DNA from: Pseudosporangium ferrugineum
GTDB lineage: Bacteria; Actinomycetota; Actinomycetes; Mycobacteriales; Micromonosporaceae
Assembly: GCF_003002065.1 (NCBI RefSeq)
Contig: NZ_PVZG01000004.1
Span: forward strand, 372,001-436,000
Length of the DNA: 64,000 nucleotides
Reading direction: 5' to 3'
The stretch's first letter is position 1. Every line of letters begins with the position of its first letter. The notes beneath the pieces are model-generated. The model was not told the origin of the DNA. It did no database searches and saw only the letters and a list, made by a program, of their open reading frames with translations. Positions 8,257 through 17,431 of this stretch are shown here, piece by piece. The position numbers and the translations under genes were made by a program.

Positions 8257-8378
8257 TTTCGGGGGTCCGATACCGCGGGAACAGGTCGATGGAATTCGCC
8301 CCCGGCGTTACCGTCGTGATCATGCGGCCGTGAGCAGTCGATGTCGCATCGTGCCGACCGCTGCCGAAAGAGGGTGAC

Positions 8379-9062
8379 GTGAGCATCCGCGTTCTTCTCG
8401 CCGACGACCAGGCGCTCATCCGCGCCGGGTTCCGGATGATCATCGATGCGGACCCCGGGCTGGAGGTCGTCGGTGAGGCCGCCGACGGCGCCGAGGCCGT
8501 CGAGCTGTGCCACAGCGGCCGGGTCGACGTCGTGCTGATGGACATCCGCATGCCGCACGTGGACGGCATCGAGGCGACCCGCCGGATCAGCGCCGACGAG
8601 CGGCTCGCCGGTGTGCGGGTGCTGATCCTCACCACGTTCGACGACGACGACAACGTGATCTACGCCCTGCAGGCCGGAGCGAGCGGCTTCCTGGGCAAGG
8701 ACGTGGCTCCCGGCGACCTGGTCAACGCCATCCGGGTGGTCGCCGCGGGAGAGGCCCTGCTGTCGCCGCGGGCCACGAGCGGCCTGGTCAGCCGGTTGAT
8801 CGGGCACATTCAGCCGACCCGGCAGGACCCGCCGGAGCTCGAGCTCGTCACGGACCGGGAGAAGGAGATCCTGCTGCTGGTCGCGCACGGGCTGTCCAAC
8901 GAAGCCATCGCCGAACGGCTGTACCTCTCCCGGCTGACCGTCAAGACGCACATCAACCGCACCATGATGAAGCTGGACGCGCGCGACCGGGCGCAACTGG
9001 TGGTGTTCGCCTACCAGCACCACCTGGTCAGGCCGGGTGATTCCCTGCCTCCCGCGCGTTGA
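8379..9062 (+). CDS. NarL/LuxR-type response regulator
   Basis: 227 residues from GTG, with a GAGGGTGAC leader. The receiver domain shows the acidic pair ADDQ (about 9-10), the phospho-acceptor Asp55 in VVLMDIRMPHVDG, the switch Thr in LTTFDDDD and Lys in GFLGKDV. The C-terminal LuxR/GerE HTH is LVTDREKEILLLVAHG then SNEAIAERLYLSRLTVKTHI. It is convergent, overlapping by 35 bp, with the histidine kinase gene at 9028, its natural partner. The palindromes before the hydrolase/regulator pair and before the MMPL exporter are the probable DNA targets, suggesting an autoregulated membrane-stress or export system. Confidence 0.93.
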   Translation: MSIRVLLADDQALIRAGFRMIIDADPGLEVVGEAADGAEAVELCHSGRVDVVLMDIRMPHVDGIEATRRISADERLAGVRVLILTTFDDDDNVIYALQAGASGFLGKDVAPGDLVNAIRVVAAGEALLSPRATSGLVSRLIGHIQPTRQDPPELELVTDREKEILLLVAHGLSNEAIAERLYLSRLTVKTHINRTMMKLDARDRAQLVVFAYQHHLVRPGDSLPPAR

Positions 9063-10263
9063 GCCGGTTGATCGCCCGGTCGTCGACGGGCAACTCGGCG
9101 TGCACCCGGAACAGCCCACCGGCGACGGGCCCGGCAACGATCGTGCCGTGCGCGGCCGAGGCCCGCTCCCGCATGCCGATCAGCCCGAAACCGGACCCGT
9201 CGCGGTGCCGGCCGCCCGGGACGGTCACCCGGTTGACGATGTCGATGCGTACGGTGTCTGCGGTGTATTCGAGCCGGAACGTGGCGCTGCCGTCGCCGTA
9301 ACGGTGCGCGTTGGTCAGCGCCTCCTGGGCGATCCGGTACGCGGCCAGGTCCACCACCGCCGGCAGGGTCCGGGGTTCGCCGTGCTGCTCGTGCCGCACC
9401 CGGAATCCGATGGCGCGCAGCTCGGCCAGCAGCTCCCCGAGGCGTTCCATGCCCGGCGCCGGTTCGGTGCTCGCGGCCTCGTCCGGATCACGCAGCACGC
9501 TGACCACCGACTTGATCTCCTTCATGACCGTGCCGGCGGCGACCCGGATGTGCCCGAGCACCGGCCACACCCGGTGCGGCTCGTCGCGCATGACGTGGTC
9601 GGCGGCGCCGGCGTGCACGCTGATCACCGCGATGTGGTGGGCGACGACGTCGTGGAGCTCCCGGGCGATGCGCAACCGCTCGTCCATCACCCGGCGGCGG
9701 GCCTCCTCCTCGCGGGTCTGCTCCGCCCGCCGGGCCCGGTCGGTCACCTCGGCGAGGTACGCCCGGCGCATCCGCACCGAGTCGCCCCACGCGGCACCAC
9801 CGAAAATGATCGTGAAGGCGGTCAGCTGATCGGCGTTCCACCAGCCGGTGCGGTACACCACCGAGCCGGCGAGCATCAACGCGCTCCACGTGACGAAGGC
9901 GTAGAACCAGTGCCGGCGACGGGCGCTGTACAGCGCGGTGGCGTACGTCAGGATGCCGGCGACGATGAACATCCCGTCCGGCGGCCGGCCCAGCACGACG
10001 ACGATCACGAAGACGACGGTGGCGGCGAGCAGCACCGGCACCGGGCGGCGGCGGCGCAGCAGGATCAGCGCGGCGCACAGCACGGCCAGCGTGATCGTGC
10101 CCCCGTCCACCCCGGTCGGGCCCTGGTACAGCACGAACAGCGCCCCGGTCAGCGCCAGCAGCACATCGGCCAGCGGAGCACGGTAACGGTCGAGGTACCG
10201 GGCTCTCCACCGGGTGATTGCCGCGTACACCGTGACGACGGTAGAGCGCCGGGCCGCTCCCAT
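9028..10263 (-). CDS. NarL-family sensor histidine kinase (HisKA_3)
   Basis: 411 residues. Five or six hydrophobic segments make up the N-terminal third (LADVLLALTGALFVLY, TLAVLCAALILL, VLLAATVVFVIVVVL, MFIVAGILTYATALY, YAFVTWSALMLAGSVV). The dimerisation/phospho-acceptor box RIARELHDVVAHHIAVISVH follows, with His in ELHD, and then a HATPase_c domain ending HRDGSGFGLIGMRERASAAHG. With no large periplasmic loop the sensor probably perceives a membrane-borne signal. The last 35 bp overlap the 3' end of the response regulator gene on the opposite strand; such tail-to-tail kinase/regulator pairs are less common than co-directional ones. The ATG at 10263 starts opposite the MMPL promoter. Confidence 0.9.
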   Translation of the reverse strand: MGAARRSTVVTVYAAITRWRARYLDRYRAPLADVLLALTGALFVLYQGPTGVDGGTITLAVLCAALILLRRRRPVPVLLAATVVFVIVVVLGRPPDGMFIVAGILTYATALYSARRRHWFYAFVTWSALMLAGSVVYRTGWWNADQLTAFTIIFGGAAWGDSVRMRRAYLAEVTDRARRAEQTREEEARRRVMDERLRIARELHDVVAHHIAVISVHAGAADHVMRDEPHRVWPVLGHIRVAAGTVMKEIKSVVSVLRDPDEAASTEPAPGMERLGELLAELRAIGFRVRHEQHGEPRTLPAVVDLAAYRIAQEALTNAHRYGDGSATFRLEYTADTVRIDIVNRVTVPGGRHRDGSGFGLIGMRERASAAHGTIVAGPVAGGLFRVHAELPVDDRAINRLNAREAGNHPA

Positions 10264-10274
10264 CCACCTGTTCC

Positions 10275-10314
10275 CGCAGTATCCCGCGCCGGGAAGATAC
10301 TGCGTTCGCCGTAC
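10275..10314. promoter_or_regulatory. Second copy of the ATACTGCG operator, before the MMPL gene
   Basis: CGCAGTAT (10275-10282) and ATACTGCG (10297-10304) form an inverted pair spaced by 14 bp; the latter continues TT-CGCCGTAC, an imperfect version of the palindrome at 8237. The site lies between the divergent kinase and MMPL starts and could control both. Confidence 0.6.
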
Positions 10315-10410
10315 GGGGCTGCCTGCGCGGGCGGGACGACGTGCTCCCGCCCGCCCGCGATCGTAGAGCCGCTCCCCATTCCCGGGGATGACGACCGACG
10401 GAGGACGTTC

Positions 10411-12582
10411 ATGGCAAGCCTGTTGTACCGACTGGGGCGGTTCTCGTTCCGGCGCCGCCGGTTGACCGCGGGTCTGTGGATGCTCCTGCTCATCGCGCTC
10501 ACCTTCGGGTCGGCCGGCCTGTCCGGGCCGACCAACGACGCCCTGTCCATCCCCGGCACCGAGTCGTGGCGAGCGCTGGACGTGGTGGCGGAGAAGTTCG
10601 GCACCGGTACGGCCACCGCCGAGGCGAAGGTGGTGTTCACCGTCCCCGGCGCCGGCACCCTGGCCGACCCCGAGCGGCGCACCGCGGTGCGGGCCGCCGT
10701 CGCCGAACTGCGGAAGGCGCCGCAGGTCACCGAGGTCGACGACCCCTACGACACGAAGAAGATCGCGCCGGACGGGCGGACCGGGTACGCCTCCGTGTCG
10801 TACCGGGTCCCGGAGACCGAGGTGACCGAGGCGTCCCGGGCCGCCCTGCTCGCCGTCGGCGACTCCGCGCGCCGGGCCGGGCTCGGCGTCGAGTTCTCCG
10901 GCGACGTCATCGAGGAGGAGGAGTCCAGCAGCAGCGCCGAGGGAATCGGCCTGCTCGTGGCCGCCGTCATCCTGATGATCACGTTCGGCTCGCTGGTGGC
11001 CGCCGGCCTGCCCGTGCTGACCGCGGTCCTCGGGGTCGCCGCCGGCGTGCTCGGCATCTCGATCGCCACCGGCTTCCTCGAACTGACCTCGAACACCTCG
11101 GCCCTGGCCCTGATGCTGGGCCTGGCCGTCGGCATCGACTACGCCCTGTTCATCCTGTCCCGCTACCGGGACGAACTCGCCGCCGGCCACGACGGCGAGG
11201 AGGCCGCGGGCCGGGCCGTGGGCACCGCCGGCTCCGCCGTGGTCTTCGCCGGGCTCACCGTCATCATCGCCCTGATCGCGCTGACCGTGGTCGGCATCCC
11301 GTTCCTCGCGGCCATGGGCATCGCCGCCGCCGGGACGGTAGCCATCGCCGTGGTGATCAGCCTGTCGCTGCTGCCCGCCCTGATCGGCTTCGCCGGGCGT
11401 ACGGTCCGGCCCAAGGCCCGCCGGGCGACCGCCCGGACCCCTTTCGGCGAGCGCTGGGCCCGCCTCGTCGTCCGGCACCGGGTGCCGGTGATGATCCTGG
11501 CCGTCGCGGCGGCCGGGGTCGCCGCCCTGCCCGCACTCGGCCTGAAGCTCGCGTTGCCGGACGCCGGTTCGGCGCCGGCCGCGTCCACCCAGCGCAAGGG
11601 TTACGACCAGCTCGCCGCCGCCTTCGGCGCCGGCATCAACGGCCCCCTGGTCATCCTGGTCGAGGCGCCCACCGGTAGCGCCAAGACAGCCGGTGACGCG
11701 GCGCAGAGGATTATCTCCGGCCTCGACGGCGTCGTCGTCGCAACCCCGGCGACGGCCAACCGGGCGAACGACACGGCGACCCTCACCGTCATCCCTCGAG
11801 GCGGCCCCACCAGCGAGGACACCAAGGATCTCGTGCACCGCATCCGGGCACACCAGGCGGGCTTCACCGCCGCCAACGGCGGTGCCGCGCTGTCCGTCAC
11901 CGGCCGGGCCGCCGTCGACATCGACGTGTCCGAGAAGATCACCGACGCGCTGCTGCCGTACCTGGCCGTCGTGGTCGGCCTGGCATTCGTGCTGCTCATG
12001 CTGGTCTTCCGCAGCATCCTGGTGCCGATCAAGGCCGCGCTCGGGTTCCTGCTGTCGGTGGTCGCCTCGTTCGGCGCCCTGGTGTTCGTCTTCCAGCAGG
12101 GTCACCTCGCCGGCGCGATCGGCCTGGAGTCCGCCGGTCCGGTCGTCAGCTTCATCCCGATCTTTCTGGTCGGCATCCTGTTCGGCCTCGCCATGGACTA
12201 CGAGGTCTTCCTGGTCACCCGCGCCCGCGAGGAGTTCGTGCGGGGCGCCGCTCCGGACGACGCCATCGTCTCCGGCATGCGGCACAGCGCGCGGGTCGTC
12301 ACCGCCGCGGCCCTGATCATGATCAGCGTCTTCGCCGGCTTCATCTTCTCCACCGACACCGTCATCAAGTCCCTGGGCTTCGCCCTGGCCTTCGGCGTGG
12401 CCTTCGACGCGTTCCTGGTGCGGATGACGCTCGTCCCGGCGGTGCTGTCCCTGCTCGGCCGGTCGGCCTGGTGGCTGCCGGGGTGGCTCGGCCGGCTCCT
12501 CCCGCACGTGGACGTGGAGGGCTCCCGGCTCGCCCGGCCCGCCGCCCCGGCCACGCGGGTCCGTGCCGGAGTCGGCAGCTGA
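10411..12582 (+). CDS. MMPL family transporter (RND-type exporter)
   Basis: 723 residues with two repeats of the MMPL/RND plan: a first TM helix (LTAGLWMLLLIALTFGSAGL), a soluble loop, then five TM helices, repeated once. The proton-relay signature is present in both halves as GLAVGIDYALFILSRYRDE and LFGLAMDYEVFLVTRAREE. MMPL proteins export lipids, polyketides or amphipathic toxins across the plasma membrane. The 723-residue length suits the shorter non-mycolic members found in Streptomyces and Actinoplanes. GGAGG 8 nt before the ATG supports the start. Upstream lies the ATACTGCG operator, so the NarL-type system probably controls it. It converges with the WD40 gene 8 bp downstream. Confidence 0.92.
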   Translation: MASLLYRLGRFSFRRRRLTAGLWMLLLIALTFGSAGLSGPTNDALSIPGTESWRALDVVAEKFGTGTATAEAKVVFTVPGAGTLADPERRTAVRAAVAELRKAPQVTEVDDPYDTKKIAPDGRTGYASVSYRVPETEVTEASRAALLAVGDSARRAGLGVEFSGDVIEEEESSSSAEGIGLLVAAVILMITFGSLVAAGLPVLTAVLGVAAGVLGISIATGFLELTSNTSALALMLGLAVGIDYALFILSRYRDELAAGHDGEEAAGRAVGTAGSAVVFAGLTVIIALIALTVVGIPFLAAMGIAAAGTVAIAVVISLSLLPALIGFAGRTVRPKARRATARTPFGERWARLVVRHRVPVMILAVAAAGVAALPALGLKLALPDAGSAPAASTQRKGYDQLAAAFGAGINGPLVILVEAPTGSAKTAGDAAQRIISGLDGVVVATPATANRANDTATLTVIPRGGPTSEDTKDLVHRIRAHQAGFTAANGGAALSVTGRAAVDIDVSEKITDALLPYLAVVVGLAFVLLMLVFRSILVPIKAALGFLLSVVASFGALVFVFQQGHLAGAIGLESAGPVVSFIPIFLVGILFGLAMDYEVFLVTRAREEFVRGAAPDDAIVSGMRHSARVVTAAALIMISVFAGFIFSTDTVIKSLGFALAFGVAFDAFLVRMTLVPAVLSLLGRSAWWLPGWLGRLLPHVDVEGSRLARPAAPATRVRAGVGS

Positions 12583-12590
12583 CCGCCCGC

Positions 12591-15500
12591 CTATTCGTGC
12601 AGGTAGAGGCGGCGTTCGTCGGCGGTGAGGGCGCGGGTGACCTGGGCGTCGGCCAGCTCCAGGACGTGGTCGATGGGGCCGCAGACCGCGCAGCGGGTCA
12701 CCCGTACGGTGCCGTCGCCGTGGGCCGAGACGAGGGTTCCGCCGGGGCCGAACAGGGACTGCTCGACGAAGGTGCCGTGGCCGTGGAGCGAGACGATCTC
12801 GTCCCCGGTGGCCGTGTCCCAGACCCGTTCGGTGCTGTCGTGCCCGGCGCTGACGATCTGCCGGCCGTCGGGGCTGAAGGCCACGCTCCAGACCGGTCCC
12901 CGGTGCCCGCGGAGGATCCGGGGCGCCTCCCTTCCGGTCGTGCTCCAGATCCTGATGTTGCCGTCGTCGCCGCCGGTGGCGATCGACCGGCCGTCCGGGG
13001 CGTACGCGGCGGTCCAGACCAGGCCCGGATTGCCGCGCAGGACGACCGGGTCGCCGCGGCCGTCGGCGTTCCAGAGCCGCACCGTGGTGTCCTGGCTCGT
13101 GCTGGCGACCTGCCGGCCGTCCGGGCTGAACGCGACGCCCCGGATCGAGGCCTCGTGCCCCTCGAGCATCAGGGGCGGGCCCGCGGCGCCGACGTCCCAG
13201 ATCCGTACGGCGTTGTCGGCGCCGCCGCTGACCACGCGCCGCCCGTCGGGGCTGAGGGCGACGCTCCAGACGGTTTTCGGGTGACCGCGCAGGACGGCGA
13301 CGGGTGCGCCGCTCCGGGTGTCCCAGACCCGTACGGTCGCATCGCGCGAAGCGCTGGCCACCCGGGCGCCGTCGGCGGTCAACGCGACCGAGAGAACCTC
13401 GTCGCCGTGGCCCTTGAGCACCAGCGGGCCGGCCGGTGACGGGCCGCGCCACACCCGGACCGTGTGGTCGGCGCCGCCGCTGGCGATGGTGTTGCCGTCG
13501 GCGCTGACCGCCACGGTCCACGCGGGCCCGCGGTGGCCGTCGAGCACCCGCGGATCGCCGGGGTACGCCGGATCCCAGATCCGCAGCGTGCCGTCGCCGC
13601 CGCCGCTGAGCAGCCGGCGGCCGTCGGGGCTGAAGTCGACGCTCCACACCGGCCCGTCGTGACCGTGCAGCAGCAGCGGGTCCTCGCCGTCGCCGGGCGC
13701 CGCGTCCCACACCCGGATGGTGTCGCTCCCGCTGTGGCCGCTGGCCAGCCGTCTGCCGTCCGGGCTGAAGGCGACGGTCTCGACCGTGCCGTCGTCGGCG
13801 CGCAGGACCGCCGGCGGCCCGCCACCGGTCGTGGGCCACACCCGGATCGTCTGGTCGGCGCTCGCGCTGGCCAGCCGTCGCCCGTCCGGGCTGTAGGCGA
13901 GGCTCCAGACGGTATCCTCGTGCCCCTTCAGCAGCACCGGCGGCGCGGTCGCGCCCAGCTTCCAGACGGCGACCGTGCCATCGCCGCCGGCGGCGGCGAG
14001 GTGGACCCCGTCCGGGCTGAAGGTCACCGCCCGGGCCGGGCCTCCGGCGAGGGGCAGGGCCCGGACAGGTCGCGGGTTCCCGCTCGGGCGGTCCCAGATC
14101 CGTACGGTGCCGTCGTTGCCGGCGCCCGCCACGAGCCGTCCGTCCGGGCTGAACGCGACGGCCGACACCTCCCCGCCGTGCCCGCGCAGCTCGAGCGGAG
14201 GCGCGCCGGTGCTCAGGTCCCACACGGTCACGATGCCGTCGACCCCGCTGCCCGCGAGGTAGCGGCCGTCCGCGCTGAACGCCGGGATCCGGACGTAGCC
14301 CTCGTGGTCGCGCAGCACGCGGGGTGGCTGCGCGACCGTGTCCGGGCCGGTCAGCATCCAGACCCGGACCGTGCCGTCCGCGCCGCTGCTGGCCACGTGC
14401 CGGCCGTCCGGGCTGTAGGCCACGCCGAAGACCTGCTGCTGCCCCGAGCTGAGACTGGTCCGCATCCGCGAGTCGGCAACGGCCCGGCGCAGCACGGCGG
14501 AGGCCTCGGCGGTCGGCTTGGTGTCGTAGGCCGCCCGGGCCAGCAGCACGGCCAGTTCCTGATCGACCTGCGACTGGTCACGGGCGTTGGCCACCAGCTG
14601 GTGCGACAGGGCCCGTTCCCGCTCGTCGTTGGCGCGGTTCGCCTCCCGGAACGCGAGGGCCGCGACGAGGCTCATCACGGTCACCCCGGCGGCCAGGCCG
14701 ATCAGGGCCAGCCGCACGCGTCGCTGGCGCGACCGGTTCTCCCCGGCCTCCCTTTCGCGGCTGACCTCGAGGAACTCCCGTTCCACGCCACTGGGGTCGA
14801 GGAGCTCCGCCCGCGTCGCCTCCTCCGTCGCCGACAGCCGCAGCCCGCGGTACAGCGCGCCCTCGTCGCGGCCGAGCGCCACCCAGGCCGCGGCGGCCTC
14901 GGTCAGCTGGCGGTGCAGCCGCAGGCCGGCCCGGCTCTCCTCGACCCAGCCCCGCAGCCGGGGCCAGCCCCGGATCAGCGCCTCGTGCGCCACCTCCACG
15001 GTGTCGCGGTCCGTGCTGACCAGCCGCGCGTCCACGAACGCCCCTGCCACCGCGGCGGCGTGCTCGATCGTGGCCAGCTCGGCCCGGCTCAACCGGCGAC
15101 GGGTGATCAGCCCGTCCTGCCCGACGTCGACCATCCGCAGCAGCACCCGCCGTGCGACGTCGCGCTCCCGCTCGGAGAGCCGCTCGTACACCTGTTCCGC
15201 GGTGTGGGCGACCGCGCCCGCCACCCCGCCGGCCGCCTGATAGCCGGCCAGCGTGACCATGGCACCCTGGCGACGCTGCCACGCCTCCCGCAGCGCGTGC
15301 GCGGCCAGCGGCAGGGCTCCCGGCGAGTCTGCCACCTCCGCGACGATCGTCGCCACCAGGGCGCCCTCGACCCGGGCACCGCAGGTCTCGGCCGGCCGGG
15401 TGACCGCCTCGCGCAGCTCCGCCGGGCTCATCCCGCCGATCAGCACCTGCGCGTCCGTCAGCGCCGCCGGCAGCTGCGGAAGCTCGGTGAAGCGGGCGTA

Positions 15501-16310
15501 GTGGTCGGCCCGTACGGCCAGCACCACCCGGGCCCGGCAGTCCGGCTCCCGGCACATCGCCAGCAGGGCGTCGACGAAGCCGGCCCGCTCGGCCGGGTCC
15601 GGGCAGCTCGCGAAGACCTCCTCGAACTGGTCCACCACGACCAGGAGATCGCCGTCGCCCGGGGTGCCGGACAGGCCCTGACGGACCATCAGGGACGCCC
15701 GGCCCGGGTCGGCGCGCAACTCGTCCAGCAGCCCGCCGGCCGGCACTCCGGCATGCCGCGCCAGGTGCACCGCGAGCTCCGTCATCGGGTGCACCCCCGG
15801 GGTGAGGACCATCGAGGCGCCGCCGACGGCCGGCACCAGCCCCGCCCGGACCACCGAGGACTTGCCCGCGCCGGACGGGCCGAACACGGCCAGGAACCGT
15901 CGCTCGCCGAGGCGGCGTACCAGCTCGGCGACCAGCGCGTCCCGCCCGAAGAACAGCTTCGCGTCCTCGGGCTGGAACGTCGTGAGCCCCAGGTACGGCG
16001 AGGTCTGCGCGCCGTCCGCGGCGGCCGGGTCGCCGGCGGGTGCCACGCTCAGCCGCTCCGCCTCGCGCCACCGCCGCTCCCACTCCGCGCGATCGCCGTC
16101 GCACGCGGCGACGTACGCGAGGGTCACCTCCAGCGTGGGCAGCCGCCGGCCGGACGCCGCCGCGGACAACGTCGCCACCGAGAAGTTCGCCCGCGCCGCC
16201 ATCTGCCGGTAGCCCGGCCGGCCGGCCTTCTCCCGCAACTGCCGCAGCTCAGCCGCCAGTTGCACGACCGGGCCATCCTGCCCGTCCAACGGTCGCTCGG
16301 GTCTCGGCAT
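12591..16310 (-). CDS. XRE-HTH / nSTAND NTPase / 14-repeat WD40 protein
   Basis: 1239 residues in four parts. (1) A Xre-like HTH at about 15-75 (LRQLREKAGRPGYRQMAARA, SVATLSAAASGRRLPT). (2) A STAND NTPase with Walker A FGPSGAGKSS (about 143-152) and Walker B LLVVVDQFEEVF (about 222-233), preceded by PYLGLTTFQPEDAKLFFGRD, typical of actinobacterial nSTAND1-like proteins. (3) A single TM helix (VRLALIGLAAGVTVMSLVAA) with a coiled stretch. (4) Fourteen WD40 repeats, each with a GH...FSPDGR...G.DGTVR.WD pattern, enough for two seven-blade propellers, and a Cys-containing tail. The ATG at 16310 has GGAGG; an ATG 12 codons upstream does not. STAND proteins are ligand-triggered switches; roles in signalling or defence are inference. 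Confidence 0.9.
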   Translation of the reverse strand: MPRPERPLDGQDGPVVQLAAELRQLREKAGRPGYRQMAARANFSVATLSAAASGRRLPTLEVTLAYVAACDGDRAEWERRWREAERLSVAPAGDPAAADGAQTSPYLGLTTFQPEDAKLFFGRDALVAELVRRLGERRFLAVFGPSGAGKSSVVRAGLVPAVGGASMVLTPGVHPMTELAVHLARHAGVPAGGLLDELRADPGRASLMVRQGLSGTPGDGDLLVVVDQFEEVFASCPDPAERAGFVDALLAMCREPDCRARVVLAVRADHYARFTELPQLPAALTDAQVLIGGMSPAELREAVTRPAETCGARVEGALVATIVAEVADSPGALPLAAHALREAWQRRQGAMVTLAGYQAAGGVAGAVAHTAEQVYERLSERERDVARRVLLRMVDVGQDGLITRRRLSRAELATIEHAAAVAGAFVDARLVSTDRDTVEVAHEALIRGWPRLRGWVEESRAGLRLHRQLTEAAAAWVALGRDEGALYRGLRLSATEEATRAELLDPSGVEREFLEVSREREAGENRSRQRRVRLALIGLAAGVTVMSLVAALAFREANRANDERERALSHQLVANARDQSQVDQELAVLLARAAYDTKPTAEASAVLRRAVADSRMRTSLSSGQQQVFGVAYSPDGRHVASSGADGTVRVWMLTGPDTVAQPPRVLRDHEGYVRIPAFSADGRYLAGSGVDGIVTVWDLSTGAPPLELRGHGGEVSAVAFSPDGRLVAGAGNDGTVRIWDRPSGNPRPVRALPLAGGPARAVTFSPDGVHLAAAGGDGTVAVWKLGATAPPVLLKGHEDTVWSLAYSPDGRRLASASADQTIRVWPTTGGGPPAVLRADDGTVETVAFSPDGRRLASGHSGSDTIRVWDAAPGDGEDPLLLHGHDGPVWSVDFSPDGRRLLSGGGDGTLRIWDPAYPGDPRVLDGHRGPAWTVAVSADGNTIASGGADHTVRVWRGPSPAGPLVLKGHGDEVLSVALTADGARVASASRDATVRVWDTRSGAPVAVLRGHPKTVWSVALSPDGRRVVSGGADNAVRIWDVGAAGPPLMLEGHEASIRGVAFSPDGRQVASTSQDTTVRLWNADGRGDPVVLRGNPGLVWTAAYAPDGRSIATGGDDGNIRIWSTTGREAPRILRGHRGPVWSVAFSPDGRQIVSAGHDSTERVWDTATGDEIVSLHGHGTFVEQSLFGPGGTLVSAHGDGTVRVTRCAVCGPIDHVLELADAQVTRALTADERRLYLHE

Positions 16311-16450
16311 CCCCCGGCCTCCCCCAGTCGCTCCGGCGACATCCATCGTCCATTGTCACTGCGTTGTCCAGCGTTGTTTGTCCGGCGGCTCCGAGCAGGG
16401 GCCAGACAACTCCCCCGCGGCTAGAAACGGAGCCAGACGCGGAGGGAGCG

Positions 16451-17371
16451 ATGAACGTGACGATCACGCCACGGGGGACCCGCCGGCCGGCGGTGGCGAT
16501 CGCGGTGCTCGCGGCACTGGCGATCGCCGGTTGCCACGACCCGGAGACGGACCCGACGGGACGGGAGCAGCCCTCGACGGTCGCGGGCGATCTCACCCCC
16601 GGCGAGTCGGCGCTGCTGGATCGCGCCGAGCAGCTCCTGATCCGCGACTGCATGCGACGTCGCGGGTTCGAGTACACAGTGGTCAGCAGAACCACGATCC
16701 TGGAGAACCGCGATTTTCCGTACGGCGTGAGCGACGTCGCCTGGGCGCGGAAGCACGGGTACGGCACGGACCTGCGCCGCAGGCAGGACCGGACCGTACG
16801 AGCGGAGCCCAACGCGAGACGCCTGGACCGGATGCCGGCGCCGGCCCGGGCAGCCGCACTGTCCGCGCTCAACGGCGTTCCGGGCGCGGGCAGCGACCTG
16901 AGTGCCGTCCTCCCGTCCGGCGTCACGACCCGGCGCAGCGCCGACAGCTGCACCTCGGAGGCGCAACGCGTGCTCTACGGCGACCTCCGCACCTGGTACC
17001 GGGCCGAACGGGTCACCGACAACCTGGCCGACCTGCGCATCCACCTCGTGCACCGGGACCCCCGCTACCGGCGTGGGGTCGCCGCGTGGAGCCGGTGCAT
17101 GGGCGACGCGGGCCGGCCGTACGAGTCCCCGGCGCACACCCTCGAAGCAGCGCTCACCGCGCGGCCCCCGATGCCGCGGGACCGGGAGATCACCCTGGCG
17201 GTCACCGAGGCCACCTGCGCCGCCCGGACGGGCCTGACCGCCACCGCGACCGACCTCGACCGCCGGTACGCCCGGGAGGTCGAGGCGCGGTACGCCGCCG
17301 ACCTCGCCGACCGCCGGCGGCTGCGGCACGACGCCCTCCCCCGCGCCCGAGCCGTCGTTCTGGCCGGCTGA
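16451..17371 (+). CDS. Lipoprotein of unknown function with CM-type motifs
   Basis: 306 residues with a lipobox (AALAIAGC, Cys at about residue 24), so membrane-anchored outside the cell. The mature protein is Arg-rich and helical and repeats a Cys-Met motif, IRDCMRRRGFEY near the start and WSRCMGDAGRPY later, plus TEATCAART and SADSCTSEAQ; this spacing suggests an internally duplicated disulphide-bonded helical fold common among actinobacterial hypothetical lipoproteins. No enzymatic motif is visible. GGAGGGAGCG precedes the ATG. It is divergent from the WD40/nSTAND gene and 60 bp upstream of the crystallin-like gene. I do not recognise a function. Confidence 0.75.
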   Translation: MNVTITPRGTRRPAVAIAVLAALAIAGCHDPETDPTGREQPSTVAGDLTPGESALLDRAEQLLIRDCMRRRGFEYTVVSRTTILENRDFPYGVSDVAWARKHGYGTDLRRRQDRTVRAEPNARRLDRMPAPARAAALSALNGVPGAGSDLSAVLPSGVTTRRSADSCTSEAQRVLYGDLRTWYRAERVTDNLADLRIHLVHRDPRYRRGVAAWSRCMGDAGRPYESPAHTLEAALTARPPMPRDREITLAVTEATCAARTGLTATATDLDRRYAREVEARYAADLADRRRLRHDALPRARAVVLAG

Positions 17372-17431
17372 CCGGGGGACCCACGACCCCGTGGCCGACC
17401 GCCACGGTGAAACACCACACTGGAGGATCGC

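Noticed and set aside
9028..14223. A very long open frame (over 1700 codons) on the minus strand through the MMPL region
   Set aside because: Only its last part (from 10263) is a protein, the histidine kinase. The rest is antisense to the MMPL transporter and a frame of the WD40 gene, open because of the high GC content.
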